DNA from: Arcobacter iocasae
Lineage (GTDB): Bacteria; Campylobacterota; Campylobacteria; Campylobacterales; Arcobacteraceae
NCBI RefSeq assembly: GCF_042214795.1
Contig: NZ_CP090177.1
Coordinates: 2,852,001 to 2,916,000 of the forward strand
Direction: 5' to 3'
DNA: 64,000 nt
Position numbers and translations under genes: made by a program. Positions within the stretch are counted from its first letter, which is position 1. Each line of letters starts with the position of its first letter. Positions 18,822-27,707 of this stretch are shown in pieces. The notes below the pieces were generated by a model, which searched no databases, was not told the DNA's origin, and worked only from the letters and a program-made list of their open reading frames with translations.

Positions 18822-20255
18822 GTGAAAAAATTATTAAGTATTATATTTGTATTTTGTATATTATCAAAGGGAATTTTTGCAGAAGAGTTGAATATTATAG
18901 ATAAAGATAATAATAGTTGGCTTCAAGTTTATAATAATCTACAAAAATCACAAGCTCTTGAAGAAAGTATCAGACAATTAGAAAAAGATATAAGAAAAGC
19001 TAATCCACAAAAAAAAGCAGAATTAAAACAATTATTGAGTCTTCAAGAAAGCAAAAAAGCAATACTTGATGAATTACCTAAAAGTTTTAACAGTATGTTA
19101 GACAAAGTAACAATTAATACAAATGTAAAGGATATAAATCTAATAGAATATCTTTTTGCAAGTAAAAAGATAAAATTTGCTGCTCAAACTCAAAAGTTAA
19201 ATTTTTTAAAAAACCAGTATGATGAAGCGGTTGAATATTTAGAAAATGAACTTAAACTTACTATTTCACAAGATAATAAAAACCTTCAAAAAGAAGAGCA
19301 ATTACAAAAAGAAATAGCATATTTTGAAAATGCTAAGGGATTATTAGAGGGTAAAGAAGAAGTTTTAAATCGTACAAAAGATTTATATTTTAATGCTTTA
19401 AAAGAGTATGGAGAAACCCAATTTGTAACTCATCTTTTAAATTTATCAATTATAATTTTACTTTTTATAGTCTTTTATATTATAAAATATTTTATTATCA
19501 AAAAAATTGATAATGAAGAAAAACTATTTAAAGTGAAAAAAGTTTTAAATATCACTTTTTTTATAATAATATTTTTAGTGGCAATTGCCTTTAATATTAA
19601 TAATATAATTTATGCTGCAACTCTTATTGGTGTTATTGCAGCTGCAATGACTATCGCTATGAAAGAGTATTTACAAAGTATTGCTTCTTGGCTTCAATTG
19701 ATACTTGGTAACCAGATTCAAATAGGTGATAGAATTTTAGTTAATATTGATGGAAATCCTGTTATTGGTGAAGTCATTGAAATATCACTGTTTAAAGTAA
19801 GTTTATATGAAAGTATAAATAATACTACTTCTTCAAAAATAAAAATTGCTGGACGAATAATATTTATAGCAAATAATGTTTTTGTAAACAATTATGTATA
19901 TAACTATACCCATGACAAGATGAAAAATATCTATGACATGATAGAGTTAAGTATTCCTTTTGGAGAAGATACTCACAAAGTAGAAACAATAGCTTTTGAG
20001 GTTGCTTATGAAATGACTGAAAGATATATGGAAGTAGCAAATAAACAGTTTCAAAGTATGAAGAAACGATATGATATGCGTTCAAGAGAATTTAGACCAA
20101 GAATACATCTTATTCCTGATTCAAAAGAGCCTTTTTTTACTCTTCGTATTTGGTATGTAGCCCCTTATCATCAAATCATGGAATTGAAATCTCAACTAAG
20201 TCAAAAAGTTGTAAAGAGATTACTTGACGAAGGAATCTCTTTTTACTCTAAATAG
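18822..20255 (+). CDS. MscS family mechanosensitive channel with N-terminal periplasmic domain
   Basis: A 477-residue protein starting at GTG (18822) after a GGGGATG-containing ribosome site. It has a signal peptide (residues 1-20, ending GIFAEE), a charged coiled-coil periplasmic region to about residue 200, three membrane helices and the MscS pore and beta domain (GVIAAAMTIAMKEYL; NQIQIGDRI; GEVIEISLFKVSL). Such channels release solutes on hypo-osmotic shock. The region after the pore is most like that of the MscS protein at 24783-26438, suggesting paralogy. Its last eight bases overlap the convergent membrane-protein gene. Confidence 0.88.
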   Translation: MKKLLSIIFVFCILSKGIFAEELNIIDKDNNSWLQVYNNLQKSQALEESIRQLEKDIRKANPQKKAELKQLLSLQESKKAILDELPKSFNSMLDKVTINTNVKDINLIEYLFASKKIKFAAQTQKLNFLKNQYDEAVEYLENELKLTISQDNKNLQKEEQLQKEIAYFENAKGLLEGKEEVLNRTKDLYFNALKEYGETQFVTHLLNLSIIILLFIVFYIIKYFIIKKIDNEEKLFKVKKVLNITFFIIIFLVAIAFNINNIIYAATLIGVIAAAMTIAMKEYLQSIASWLQLILGNQIQIGDRILVNIDGNPVIGEVIEISLFKVSLYESINNTTSSKIKIAGRIIFIANNVFVNNYVYNYTHDKMKNIYDMIELSIPFGEDTHKVETIAFEVAYEMTERYMEVANKQFQSMKKRYDMRSREFRPRIHLIPDSKEPFFTLRIWYVAPYHQIMELKSQLSQKVVKRLLDEGISFYSK

Positions 20256-21489
20256 TTTTGTTTAGTTTTTGGTAATACTTAAATGCATTTATGATGTTAT
20301 AGCTTAATATCATAGATGAAATTAGAAATAAAAGAATCGCTACATAAATAAAAGGTTTAAATAAAAGAGCCAATAAAAATACAAAATAACTAACAATAAA
20401 AATATTGTATTGAAGTTTCATATATTTACTTTTTATAACTTGCGACATTTCTGCATCAAATATCATTTTTGAACTAAGATGAAACCATGTGAGAAATGGA
20501 ACTATTTTATATAACATTCCATTTATTATTGAATATGCAAAACCAAGACCAAAAACAACTGCAAGTAGAAAATCAAAATCAATCTTTATCCAAATACTTA
20601 TCATCCAAATAACACAAGCAAAAGATAAGTTTATCATAGCAAAGAACCAAAGATTTATAGTGGTATCTATTCTTGGTCTTTTTCTATTTTTTAGTAAATA
20701 TATTGTGGTAAGTGAAAAGATTAATGTAAATACAGCTAATAGAGTTTTAAATATTGGCACAAACTTTGAATCAGTAATTATAAATAGTGATAAAAAAATT
20801 AGAATTAATGAAATTATCCAATAAAAATGGTTTTTTATAAAAAGTGGATACTCTTTTGTCACATAAAACATAGGAACCACTTTGTATGAAACTCCACTTA
20901 TTAGCATGATTAGCCAACCAAAAAAGATAGAAGTAATATGTACATCTGCAAAGTTTTTAGAAGTAAAACCACTACCATGATTTATTAAGGTAATTACTCC
21001 CAAAATTACTCCCAAAAATAAAAAGCTAAGTGCTGTTATAAATGTCTTAACTGTAGGATTTTTGTCTTTGGTTTTTAAAATAGTAAAAAAAGTACTTAGT
21101 GCAAAAAATATAAGTGCAATTAACAAACACAAAGATGCAATATGCATAAAGATTTTAATTGAAAATAAAAAGCTTATTATAAAACATATTGTTCCTATAT
21201 TAAAAAAAAGAAGTACAAATATCGCTTGAAAATTTACTTTTTTATATGCAACACCAATAATCACAGGAATCATTTGAAATAATGAACCAATCATAACATG
21301 GGTAAAAAAGCCTAAAGTTAATATATGAGTTATTGCAATAGCTTCATAATAATATCTATTTTCAATACCACTTGCATAAATAAACATACAAAGGCAAAAT
21401 CCCACCAAATAAAAACTAGCAATAATATAATATATCATCGGTATTTTATAAGGTGGAGCTTGATCTAGTGATAAACCTTGCATTTTCAT
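20248..21489 (-). CDS. polytopic membrane protein with conserved histidines, linked to hemerythrin/DUF2249
   Basis: A 413-residue, roughly 12-helix protein. Histidines occur in or near helices: ITHILTLGFFTHVMIGSLFQ (about 62-81), NHGSGF and DVHITSIFFGWLIMLISG. This recalls haem-binding NnrS/NorB-like membrane proteins, but I cannot assign a family from memory. It is the last gene of an operon after a hemerythrin and a DUF2249 protein, overlapping the latter by four bases, and a Crp/Fnr regulator is divergent. Context therefore suggests a role in oxygen or nitric-oxide handling. Biochemical function is unknown. Confidence 0.75.
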   Translation of the reverse strand: MKMQGLSLDQAPPYKIPMIYYIIASFYLVGFCLCMFIYASGIENRYYYEAIAITHILTLGFFTHVMIGSLFQMIPVIIGVAYKKVNFQAIFVLLFFNIGTICFIISFLFSIKIFMHIASLCLLIALIFFALSTFFTILKTKDKNPTVKTFITALSFLFLGVILGVITLINHGSGFTSKNFADVHITSIFFGWLIMLISGVSYKVVPMFYVTKEYPLFIKNHFYWIISLILIFLSLFIITDSKFVPIFKTLLAVFTLIFSLTTIYLLKNRKRPRIDTTINLWFFAMINLSFACVIWMISIWIKIDFDFLLAVVFGLGFAYSIINGMLYKIVPFLTWFHLSSKMIFDAEMSQVIKSKYMKLQYNIFIVSYFVFLLALLFKPFIYVAILLFLISSMILSYNIINAFKYYQKLNKTI

Positions 21490-21719
21490 TTGTTGCCTTT
21501 ATAAATTTTCATCTCAAAATAGTTCTCATCATCTTTTATAACTTCATAATTTAAACTATTTTTTTCTAGTGCTTCAAAAAGCTTACAAGGACTCATTCTA
21601 TGTATGAAAATAAGTGTTTCATCATTTTTAATTTCATGTATAGCCTCTAAAGCTTTTAAAAGAGGGTAAGGGGCTTCAAGCTCACTTACATCTAGAATAG
21701 TAGTTTTATTTGAATTCAT
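21486..21719 (-). CDS. DUF2249 domain protein
   Basis: A 77-residue small protein: ILDVSELEAPYPLLKALEAI, then LIFIHRMSPCKLFEALE, which match the DUF2249 pattern of a TusA/SirA-like two-layer fold. DUF2249 proteins often accompany hemerythrins and nitrosative-stress genes; their reaction is not known. It overlaps both neighbours (14 bases with the hemerythrin gene upstream, 4 with the membrane protein gene), so the three are translationally coupled. Contains one cysteine (MSPCK). Confidence 0.85.
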   Translation of the reverse strand: MNSNKTTILDVSELEAPYPLLKALEAIHEIKNDETLIFIHRMSPCKLFEALEKNSLNYEVIKDDENYFEMKIYKGNK

Positions 21720-22149
21720 AAGATTGTAGTTTTTCTACAATAGCATCATTATCATTGTTGAAAAGGTTTTGCATCATTGTATATAACATTTGCTCTTCTT
21801 TTGAATTGTGTTGTTGAATAAGTATCATCAAAGATTCACTAAGACCAAAAAATCTATCACTATCTTTTTCATTAATAGCTTCTTCTAGTTTGGGAAAGAT
21901 TGTTCTTGCTTGATCATGCTCCATTTTCATAACCTTAGTTGGACCACAACCACCATTTGCAGATCTTTCATCAAACATAGGAAACAAATAACTCTCTTCT
22001 ATATCAAAATGTTTTAAGGTCTCATGTTTAAACTCATCATTTAACTTTGATACTTTGTCCCAATTTCCATCTTCTACTTCATTTTCAAGTTGTGCTAATA
22101 ATTCATCGCACTCTTTATGGTTATGTGTCATATACTCTTTAATTGTCAT
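21706..22149 (-). CDS. hemerythrin domain protein
   Basis: A 147-residue four-helix hemerythrin: H-rich di-iron motifs in HNHKECDELLAQLE, HETLKHFDIEESYLFP, MEHDQARTIF and IQQHNSKEEQML. It binds oxygen or nitric oxide at a di-iron site in the cytoplasm. I chose ATG 22149 because GGAGAA lies at the right distance upstream (22156-22161); a longer frame from 22191 lacks a ribosome site and adds non-conserved residues. First gene of the operon with DUF2249 and a membrane protein, likely under the Crp/Fnr regulator transcribed the other way. Confidence 0.9.
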   Translation of the reverse strand: MTIKEYMTHNHKECDELLAQLENEVEDGNWDKVSKLNDEFKHETLKHFDIEESYLFPMFDERSANGGCGPTKVMKMEHDQARTIFPKLEEAINEKDSDRFFGLSESLMILIQQHNSKEEQMLYTMMQNLFNNDNDAIVEKLQSYEFK

Positions 22150-22208
22150 TTTATTTTCTCCGATTAATTTTAAATTTTGTAATCTTTGCATAAAATCAAA
22201 GAAATTAA

Positions 22209-22224
22209 ATTGATACCAATCAAT
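22209..22224. promoter_or_regulatory. perfect FNR/CRP-type operator
   Basis: ATTGAT-ACCA-ATCAAT is a perfect 6-bp inverted repeat containing the canonical FNR box TTGAT-N4-ATCAA (22210-22223). It lies between the divergent hemerythrin operon (start 22149) and the Crp/Fnr gene (start 22238). Being only 14 bases from the regulator start it could repress that gene, while its distance from the hemerythrin start suits activation. Confidence 0.8.
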
Positions 22225-22237
22225 ACAAAGACAAATA

Positions 22238-22876
22238 ATGAATATACATGAGTATTATTTCTTTGATTCTTTAGATGAAAAAGAAAAAAAAGAGCTAGAA
22301 AAAATAAGTAGAAAAAAGAGTTATAAAAAAGATGAAATACTTTTTTATAAAGGTGATGAGGCAAAATATTTATATCTTTTAGTAAGTGGAATAGTAAAAG
22401 TGTACAAACATGATTACAAAGATAATGAAGTAATAATTCACAATTTAAGAGCACCTACTTTTATAGCAGAAATTGCAAATTATGAAGAGATACCTTATCC
22501 TGCTAATTGTTCTTTTGAAGTAGATTCAGAAGTTTATGTAATAGAGTATAATAAATTTAAAGAAAACTTTTTATACAAGCCAGAAATCTCAATGATGCTA
22601 ATTAAATCACTTACTAAGAAAATAAAAGCTTTAGAAAACTTTATTAACTTTAACATAACAGCAGATAGTAATATAAAGATAACACAATTTTTATATGAAA
22701 ATGAAGATATCCTTTCAAGCTTAAGACAAGTAAAAATTGCTTCAATTTTAAATATAACTCCAGAGACATTATCAAGAAAAATATCAAAACTAAAAAAAGA
22801 TAAAATCATTGAAAATAATAAGGGTCATATTAAAATATTAGATCACAAAAAGTTAAAAGAGTTATTCCAATTTTAG
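22238..22876 (+). CDS. Crp/Fnr family transcriptional regulator
   Basis: A 212-residue regulator: N-terminal cyclic-nucleotide-binding-like sensor domain (LFYKGDEAKYLYLLVSGIVK) and a C-terminal winged helix with recognition helix TPETLSRKISKLKKD, whose E-x-x-SR pattern is the one used by FNR proteins to read TTGAT. It has a single cysteine, so it cannot carry FNR's four-cysteine oxygen-sensing cluster; a haem- or NO-type sensor (like DNR/NssR) is more likely. It faces the hemerythrin operon and a perfect TTGAT-N4-ATCAA site lies between them. Its end overlaps the small convergent gene by 15 bases. Confidence 0.9.
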   Translation: MNIHEYYFFDSLDEKEKKELEKISRKKSYKKDEILFYKGDEAKYLYLLVSGIVKVYKHDYKDNEVIIHNLRAPTFIAEIANYEEIPYPANCSFEVDSEVYVIEYNKFKENFLYKPEISMMLIKSLTKKIKALENFINFNITADSNIKITQFLYENEDILSSLRQVKIASILNITPETLSRKISKLKKDKIIENNKGHIKILDHKKLKELFQF

Positions 22877-23089
22877 AATTTGATTAGAAGGATATTTTTG
22901 TACAGCTAAATAGAAGATATTTATATTATTTGTTATATTAGATATTTGGGCACTATATTCTTTTATTTTTTCATTCATCTCTTCATGAGTTAAACTCTCT
23001 TTAAAAACTTCTTTTATTTCATTATTTTCAATAGTCTCTTTATATAAATCAAATTTTTTAGTATCTGAATTAAATTTAATTTTTAACAT
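22862..23089 (-). CDS. small protein of unknown function
   Basis: A 75-residue acidic/lysine-rich protein with no recognised domain, beginning MLKIKFNSDTKKFDLYKE and probably alpha-helical in its centre. A clear ribosome site (AGGAAA) precedes the ATG, supporting it as real. It converges on and overlaps the Crp/Fnr gene and is divergent from the XRE regulator, with about 208 bases of AT-rich regulatory DNA between. Confidence 0.6.
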   Translation of the reverse strand: MLKIKFNSDTKKFDLYKETIENNEIKEVFKESLTHEEMNEKIKEYSAQISNITNNINIFYLAVQKYPSNQILKLE

Positions 23090-23213
23090 TTTTTATTTCC
23101 TAAAATAGATATTTATTTGTATCTACTAAATAATTATTTTATAAACTTTATTTGATTAATAAACGATTTTTCGGTATTCTTATAAGTTATAACGGATAAC
23201 AAAATACACATAA

Positions 23214-23250
23214 AACATTATAATGTTGATAATATCACAATATAATGTTT
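23214..23250. promoter_or_regulatory. palindrome and repeated half-site, possible XRE operator
   Basis: AACATTATAATGTT (23214-23227) is a perfect 14-bp palindrome. The half TATAATGTT recurs at 23241-23249, 22 bases (two helical turns) later. Both lie upstream of the XRE-family gene starting at 23298, so autoregulation by that protein is the simplest reading. Confidence 0.5.
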
Positions 23251-23297
23251 AAAGTCAAGTAAAAAATACATTAAATTGTTGCATAGGAAACATAATA

Positions 23298-23666
23298 TTG
23301 ATTTATAAAAGAATTAAACATGTTAGAGAAGCTTTGAATTTCTCTTCACAAAAAGATTTTTCTGAAGCTTTAAGTATGCCAAGTAGAACTTATCAAAGTT
23401 ACGAACAAGCTAAAGTAAAAGACATACCCCATACCTTTCTTGAAAAGTTGAATTTAAGATATAACATTTCAATTGAATGGTTAATATCAGGTGAGGGAGA
23501 AATGTTTCTTAAAAAAAATAAAAATAATGAAGAAAAAGATTATGTAGAGTTAATAAAACAGTATTTAGAACTTTTACCTTATAAACAACAAGAGTATTAT
23601 TATCATAAAATAAAATCAGATATTTTAGAAATTGAAATAAAAGAAAATATTAATACAAATATATAA
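23298..23666 (+). CDS. XRE-type helix-turn-helix regulator
   Basis: A 122-residue protein starting with TTG (23298) after AGGAAAC. The N-terminal helix-turn-helix (IKHVREALNFSSQKDFSEAL, then PSRTYQSYEQAKVKDIP) and the NISIEWLISGEGEMF segment are typical of phage-repressor-like XRE regulators in this phylum. The C-terminal 50 residues are charged helix, possibly for oligomerisation. It has no phage genes around it and sits between a small unknown gene and aroB. Likely autoregulated through the palindrome about 80 bases upstream. Confidence 0.8.
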   Translation: MIYKRIKHVREALNFSSQKDFSEALSMPSRTYQSYEQAKVKDIPHTFLEKLNLRYNISIEWLISGEGEMFLKKNKNNEEKDYVELIKQYLELLPYKQQEYYYHKIKSDILEIEIKENINTNI

Positions 23667-23710
23667 AAACACCCTAATAAAAACATTATCTTTTCTTAAA
23701 TCTTTTTAGA

Positions 23711-23716
23711 TATAAT
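23711..23716 (+). promoter_or_regulatory. -10 promoter element for aroB
   Basis: TATAAT about 30 bases before the aroB ATG, in a T-rich context (CTTTTTAGATATAATCTATG). No clear -35 box. It may drive the long co-directional run that begins with aroB. Confidence 0.5.
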
Positions 23717-23747
23717 CTATGCACTTTATAAAGCTGGAAATTAATAA

Positions 23748-24782
23748 ATGATTGTAAATATAAAACTACCAAATAATATTTCATATGACATAACAATTGA
23801 TGAATTAAAAGAGTTGACTTTTGATAGAAAAGTTGTAATTGTAACTAACCCAACTGTTAGTGGATACCACTTAGAATATTTAAAAAATAAAATAAAATCT
23901 AATAACTTAAGTATAGTAACTATACCCGATGGTGAAGAGTATAAAAATATGGAAACCATTGATATGATTTTAAATCATTGTTTTGAAAATAGACTAAATC
24001 GTAAATCTCTACTAATTGCATTTGGTGGGGGTGTAATTGGGGATATGACTGGATTTTGTGCAGCTATTTACCAACGAGGTATTGATTTTATACAAGTACC
24101 CACAACACTATTATCACAAGTTGATGCAAGTGTGGGAGGTAAAACTGGTGTAAATAATAAGTTTGGTAAGAACTTAATTGGAGCTTTTCATCAACCACGA
24201 GCTGTGTACATTGACCCGTACTTTTTGACTACTTTGCCTGCAAGAGAATTCTCCGCTGGAATTGCAGAAATTGTAAAAATGGCAGTAACTTTCAATAAAG
24301 AATTTTTTGAATGGATTGAACAAAATGATTTGACAAATGTTGAAAACATAAAAGTTGCCATCAAAAAATCTGTTGAAACAAAAGCTTGGGTTGTATCTCA
24401 AGATGAAAAAGAAAATGGAATAAGAGCTGCTTTAAATTATGGACATACCTTTGGACATGTAGTAGAAAATGAGACAAAATACTCAAAATATCTACATGGT
24501 GAAGCTGTAGGTATTGGTATGATTATGGCAAATGAAGTAGCAAAAAAAGTAGGACTTATGAGCCAAGAAGATACTATAAGAGTAAAAAAAGTTTTGGAAA
24601 AATATGATATTCCCACAACTTATAAAATAAGTGATGTGGAAGATTTTTATGAGCACTTTTTCTTAGATAAAAAGAGCCTTGATGATAAAATTAAATTTAT
24701 CTTGCCCGTTGGTATTGGTGATTGTAAAATCACTGATGAAGTATGCAAAACTGATATTATTGATGTTTTAAAAGGATTTTAA
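23748..24782 (+). CDS. aroB: 3-dehydroquinate synthase
   Basis: A 344-residue AroB: nucleotide-binding LLIAFGGGVIGDMTGFCA, IQVPTTLLSQVDASVGGKTG, KNLIGAFHQPRAVYIDP and metal-binding histidines in LNYGHTFGHVVE. It converts 3-deoxy-arabino-heptulosonate 7-phosphate to 3-dehydroquinate in the shikimate pathway, in the cytoplasm, using NAD and a divalent metal. Full length for the family. The downstream MscS gene starts at the base after its stop, so the two are likely co-transcribed. Confidence 0.97.
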   Translation: MIVNIKLPNNISYDITIDELKELTFDRKVVIVTNPTVSGYHLEYLKNKIKSNNLSIVTIPDGEEYKNMETIDMILNHCFENRLNRKSLLIAFGGGVIGDMTGFCAAIYQRGIDFIQVPTTLLSQVDASVGGKTGVNNKFGKNLIGAFHQPRAVYIDPYFLTTLPAREFSAGIAEIVKMAVTFNKEFFEWIEQNDLTNVENIKVAIKKSVETKAWVVSQDEKENGIRAALNYGHTFGHVVENETKYSKYLHGEAVGIGMIMANEVAKKVGLMSQEDTIRVKKVLEKYDIPTTYKISDVEDFYEHFFLDKKSLDDKIKFILPVGIGDCKITDEVCKTDIIDVLKGF

Positions 24783-26438
24783 TTGAGAAAAATATTTTTT
24801 CTGATTTTTTCTATTGTATTTACAATAAATTTAAGTGCTGCAAAAATCGAAAATCCAAATGACTCTGCTGTTGCAAATGAAAATGTAAACACTCAAGAAG
24901 AGTCTAAGTTAGTTATGTTAGAACCAACGCCTGAAATTAAAGCTAAGATTGATAATTATCTTTTAGAAATTAAAAAAATAAATGATTTATTAGAAGATGA
25001 TATTTTAATAAAAAGATATTCTAATTATATTGCATATAGAAGTATTTCTAAAGAGTTACACTCTTTAAAAGATGAATTAACAGATGTAAATAAGAAAAAT
25101 AGGGATTTATTATACAAAGTAGAAAATAAAATTAGAATCAAAAAAAATGAGTTAGAACTTATCTCTGAATATAAAGATTCACCTATTGGAAAGTTGATTG
25201 ATCCTCCAGAAATAGAGAAATATGAACCTATAACAAACCCTTTTGGTATTATCAATGCTCTTTCATATAAAAAGAAAATGAAAGATCACAAAAAAGAGTT
25301 TAATAGAACTATTGATGAAGTTTCAAGGTTAATTACTCTTTTAGATGAAAAGATGCTTTTATACCTTGATTTATATAATTTAGATCCAAAAGATGAGTAT
25401 GAAAAGAAAATAAACTTTTTAGATAGTGAGAAAAAAGACTTCAATATGGTTTTAGAGATTTTGTCTACTACTAGTGAAGTTTATACAAGAAAAATCGAAC
25501 AAGTTGTTTTAGAAACTGATAGTCAAATAGCAGAGCAAATTTCAAAATCATTTATTATTTTTTCTATAATTGCTGTTGTCTTTATATTTTCATTTTTAGT
25601 AAAACTTGCTCTTAAAAAGTATTTTTCACAAAATGAAAACTTTTATATGGCAAACAAAGTTATAAATTTTGTTTTAGTTCTTTTGATTGTATTGATTGTG
25701 CTTTTTTCATATATTGATAATGTTTCTTATGTTATTACTATCTTAGGGTTTGCATCTGCTGGTATTGCTATTGCTTTAAAAGACTGGTTTATGTCTATTT
25801 TTGGATGGATGGTAATAGTTACTTCTGGTTCTATTCAAGTTGGAGATAGAATAAAAGTTACAAGAGGTGGTGTTGAAGCAGTTGGGGATGTTCTTGATAT
25901 CTCATTATTTAAAATTACTATTAGAGAAGATATTACTTTAACTTCATACAAAGTAAATAGAAGAACAGGAAGAATATTTTTTATACCAAATAATTATGTT
26001 TTTTCTGAAATGATTGCAAACTATACCCACTCGGGATTAAGAACAGTTTGGGATGGTATTGATATTACTATTACTTTTGATTCAAACTATAAAAAAGCAC
26101 AGCATATAGCAAAAGAGATATTAAAACACTACTCAAAAGGTTATACAGATATTACAAGAAAACAGTTATCTAAAATGAGAAATAAATATAACTTAAGAGC
26201 AACAGGAGTTGAACCTAGAGTTTATACTTTTGTTGAACCTTACGGGATTGTAATCTCTTCTTGGTATCTTACTAACTCTTATGCTGCACTAGTTTTAAGA
26301 AGTACAATGTCTCCAGAAATTTTGCAGGCATTTATGGCAGAGGATGATATTACAATAGCTTATCCTACACAACAAATTAATTTAGGGTCGAACCAAGCAG
26401 AACGCGTTCCCCCAGCAGATTTACCAGAGGCTCCATAG
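24783..26438 (+). CDS. MscS family mechanosensitive channel
   Basis: A 551-residue channel starting at TTG directly after the aroB stop. It has a signal peptide (residues 1-20, ending LSAAK), a long charged coiled-coil periplasmic region to about residue 255, three to four membrane helices and the MscS domain (GFASAGIAIALKDWFMSI; GSIQVGDRIKV; GDVLDISLFKITI). The C-terminal tail after the beta domain is extended and Pro-rich (VPPADLPEAP). Same subfamily as the channel at 18822-20255. Confidence 0.88.
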   Translation: MRKIFFLIFSIVFTINLSAAKIENPNDSAVANENVNTQEESKLVMLEPTPEIKAKIDNYLLEIKKINDLLEDDILIKRYSNYIAYRSISKELHSLKDELTDVNKKNRDLLYKVENKIRIKKNELELISEYKDSPIGKLIDPPEIEKYEPITNPFGIINALSYKKKMKDHKKEFNRTIDEVSRLITLLDEKMLLYLDLYNLDPKDEYEKKINFLDSEKKDFNMVLEILSTTSEVYTRKIEQVVLETDSQIAEQISKSFIIFSIIAVVFIFSFLVKLALKKYFSQNENFYMANKVINFVLVLLIVLIVLFSYIDNVSYVITILGFASAGIAIALKDWFMSIFGWMVIVTSGSIQVGDRIKVTRGGVEAVGDVLDISLFKITIREDITLTSYKVNRRTGRIFFIPNNYVFSEMIANYTHSGLRTVWDGIDITITFDSNYKKAQHIAKEILKHYSKGYTDITRKQLSKMRNKYNLRATGVEPRVYTFVEPYGIVISSWYLTNSYAALVLRSTMSPEILQAFMAEDDITIAYPTQQINLGSNQAERVPPADLPEAP

Positions 26439-26441
26439 AAT

Positions 26442-27707
26442 ATGAATTTTACAAATACAAAACCAAAAGTTTATTTTAAAACCTTTGGTTGCAGAACAAA
26501 TGTTTTCGATACTCAAGTTATGATGAGTAATCTAAAAGATTTTGAAATAACACAAGATGAAAAGAGTGCAAATGTAGTTGTTATCAACTCTTGTACAGTT
26601 ACAAATAGTGCAGATAGTACAGCACGAGGTTATATAAACTCACTAAATAAACTTCCAAATAAACCAAGAGTTGTTTTCACAGGTTGTGGAGTTTGGACAA
26701 AGGGTGAGACTTTGTTTAAAGAAGACAAAGTTGATTCTTTATTTGGGCATAGTGAAAAAGAAAATATCAATGAACTTCTTAAAAATGAAGAACGATTTTT
26801 CAATGCTGGTGATTTAGAACATATTGATGAAACTATTGTTGAAGAGTTTGTAGGAAAAAGTAGAGCATTTATCAAAATACAAGAGGGATGTGACTTTAGA
26901 TGTTCTTATTGTATCATTCCTTATGTAAGAGGAGATGCAAGAAGTTATAGTGAAGATAAAATCTTAGAACAAATTACAACACTTGCTAGTAATGGCTTTG
27001 GAGAGTTTATTCTAACTGGTACAAATGTTGGTTCTTATGGTAAGAAAAAGCATACTTCTTTAGCAAAACTTCTTAAAAAAATCTCTTTAATCAAAGGTGT
27101 TAGAAGAATTAGAATGGGAAGTATAGAGCCTATTCAAATAGATGATGAATTTAAAGAAATAATTGATGAGCCATTTATGGCAAGACATCTACATATAGCA
27201 CTTCAACATACTTCTAAAAAGATGCTGGAAATCATGAATAGAAGAAATAAAGTATTAAGTGACCTAGAACTTTTTGAATTTCTAAAAGATAAAGGTTATG
27301 CTCTTGGAACAGATTTTATAGTAGGGCATCCTGGTGAAACAGATGAGTTGTGGAAAGAAGCAATTGAAAACTTGCATAGATTCCCCCTTACTCATGTACA
27401 TGCATTTACTTACTCAAAAAGAGATGGAACTCCAAGTGCAACTATGAGAGAGCAAGTAAAAGGTGATATTGCAAAAGCTAGATATAATGAACTTGTTTCA
27501 ATCATAGATGAGAAAAATTATAATTTTAGAAAAAACAATAAAACTACTTTAGAAGTATTAATTGAGCAAGAAAAAAATGGAAAATATATAGGACTAGATC
27601 AATATTTTAATCAAATAGAAATCCAAAGTAATGCTGACTTGGTTGGAGATTGGGTTTTTATAGAGAATTATGAAGCAAAGGATAAAATCAATGTTGCAAA
27701 ATTCTAA
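26442..27707 (+). CDS. mtaB: tRNA t6A37 methylthiotransferase
   Basis: A 421-residue radical-SAM methylthiotransferase. The N-terminal UPF0004 domain holds three cluster cysteines (TFGCRTN, INSCTVT, TGCGVW), and the radical-SAM cluster motif is C150-x3-C154-x2-C157 in EGCDFRCSYCIIPYVRG. Relatives convert t6A at tRNA position 37 to ms2t6A. Absence of TRAM-like glycine-rich RimO features, and the length, favour MtaB over MiaB/RimO. Three bases follow the MscS stop and the next gene starts inside its end, so an operon is likely. Confidence 0.92.
   Translation: MNFTNTKPKVYFKTFGCRTNVFDTQVMMSNLKDFEITQDEKSANVVVINSCTVTNSADSTARGYINSLNKLPNKPRVVFTGCGVWTKGETLFKEDKVDSLFGHSEKENINELLKNEERFFNAGDLEHIDETIVEEFVGKSRAFIKIQEGCDFRCSYCIIPYVRGDARSYSEDKILEQITTLASNGFGEFILTGTNVGSYGKKKHTSLAKLLKKISLIKGVRRIRMGSIEPIQIDDEFKEIIDEPFMARHLHIALQHTSKKMLEIMNRRNKVLSDLELFEFLKDKGYALGTDFIVGHPGETDELWKEAIENLHRFPLTHVHAFTYSKRDGTPSATMREQVKGDIAKARYNELVSIIDEKNYNFRKNNKTTLEVLIEQEKNGKYIGLDQYFNQIEIQSNADLVGDWVFIENYEAKDKINVAKF

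Noticed and set aside
22150..22191. Longer hemerythrin frame from 22191
   Set aside because: No ribosome site; GGAGAA points to the ATG at 22149.
23298..23666. Prophage remnant around the XRE regulator
   Set aside because: No other phage, integrase or attachment-like features are present, and the neighbours are housekeeping genes.
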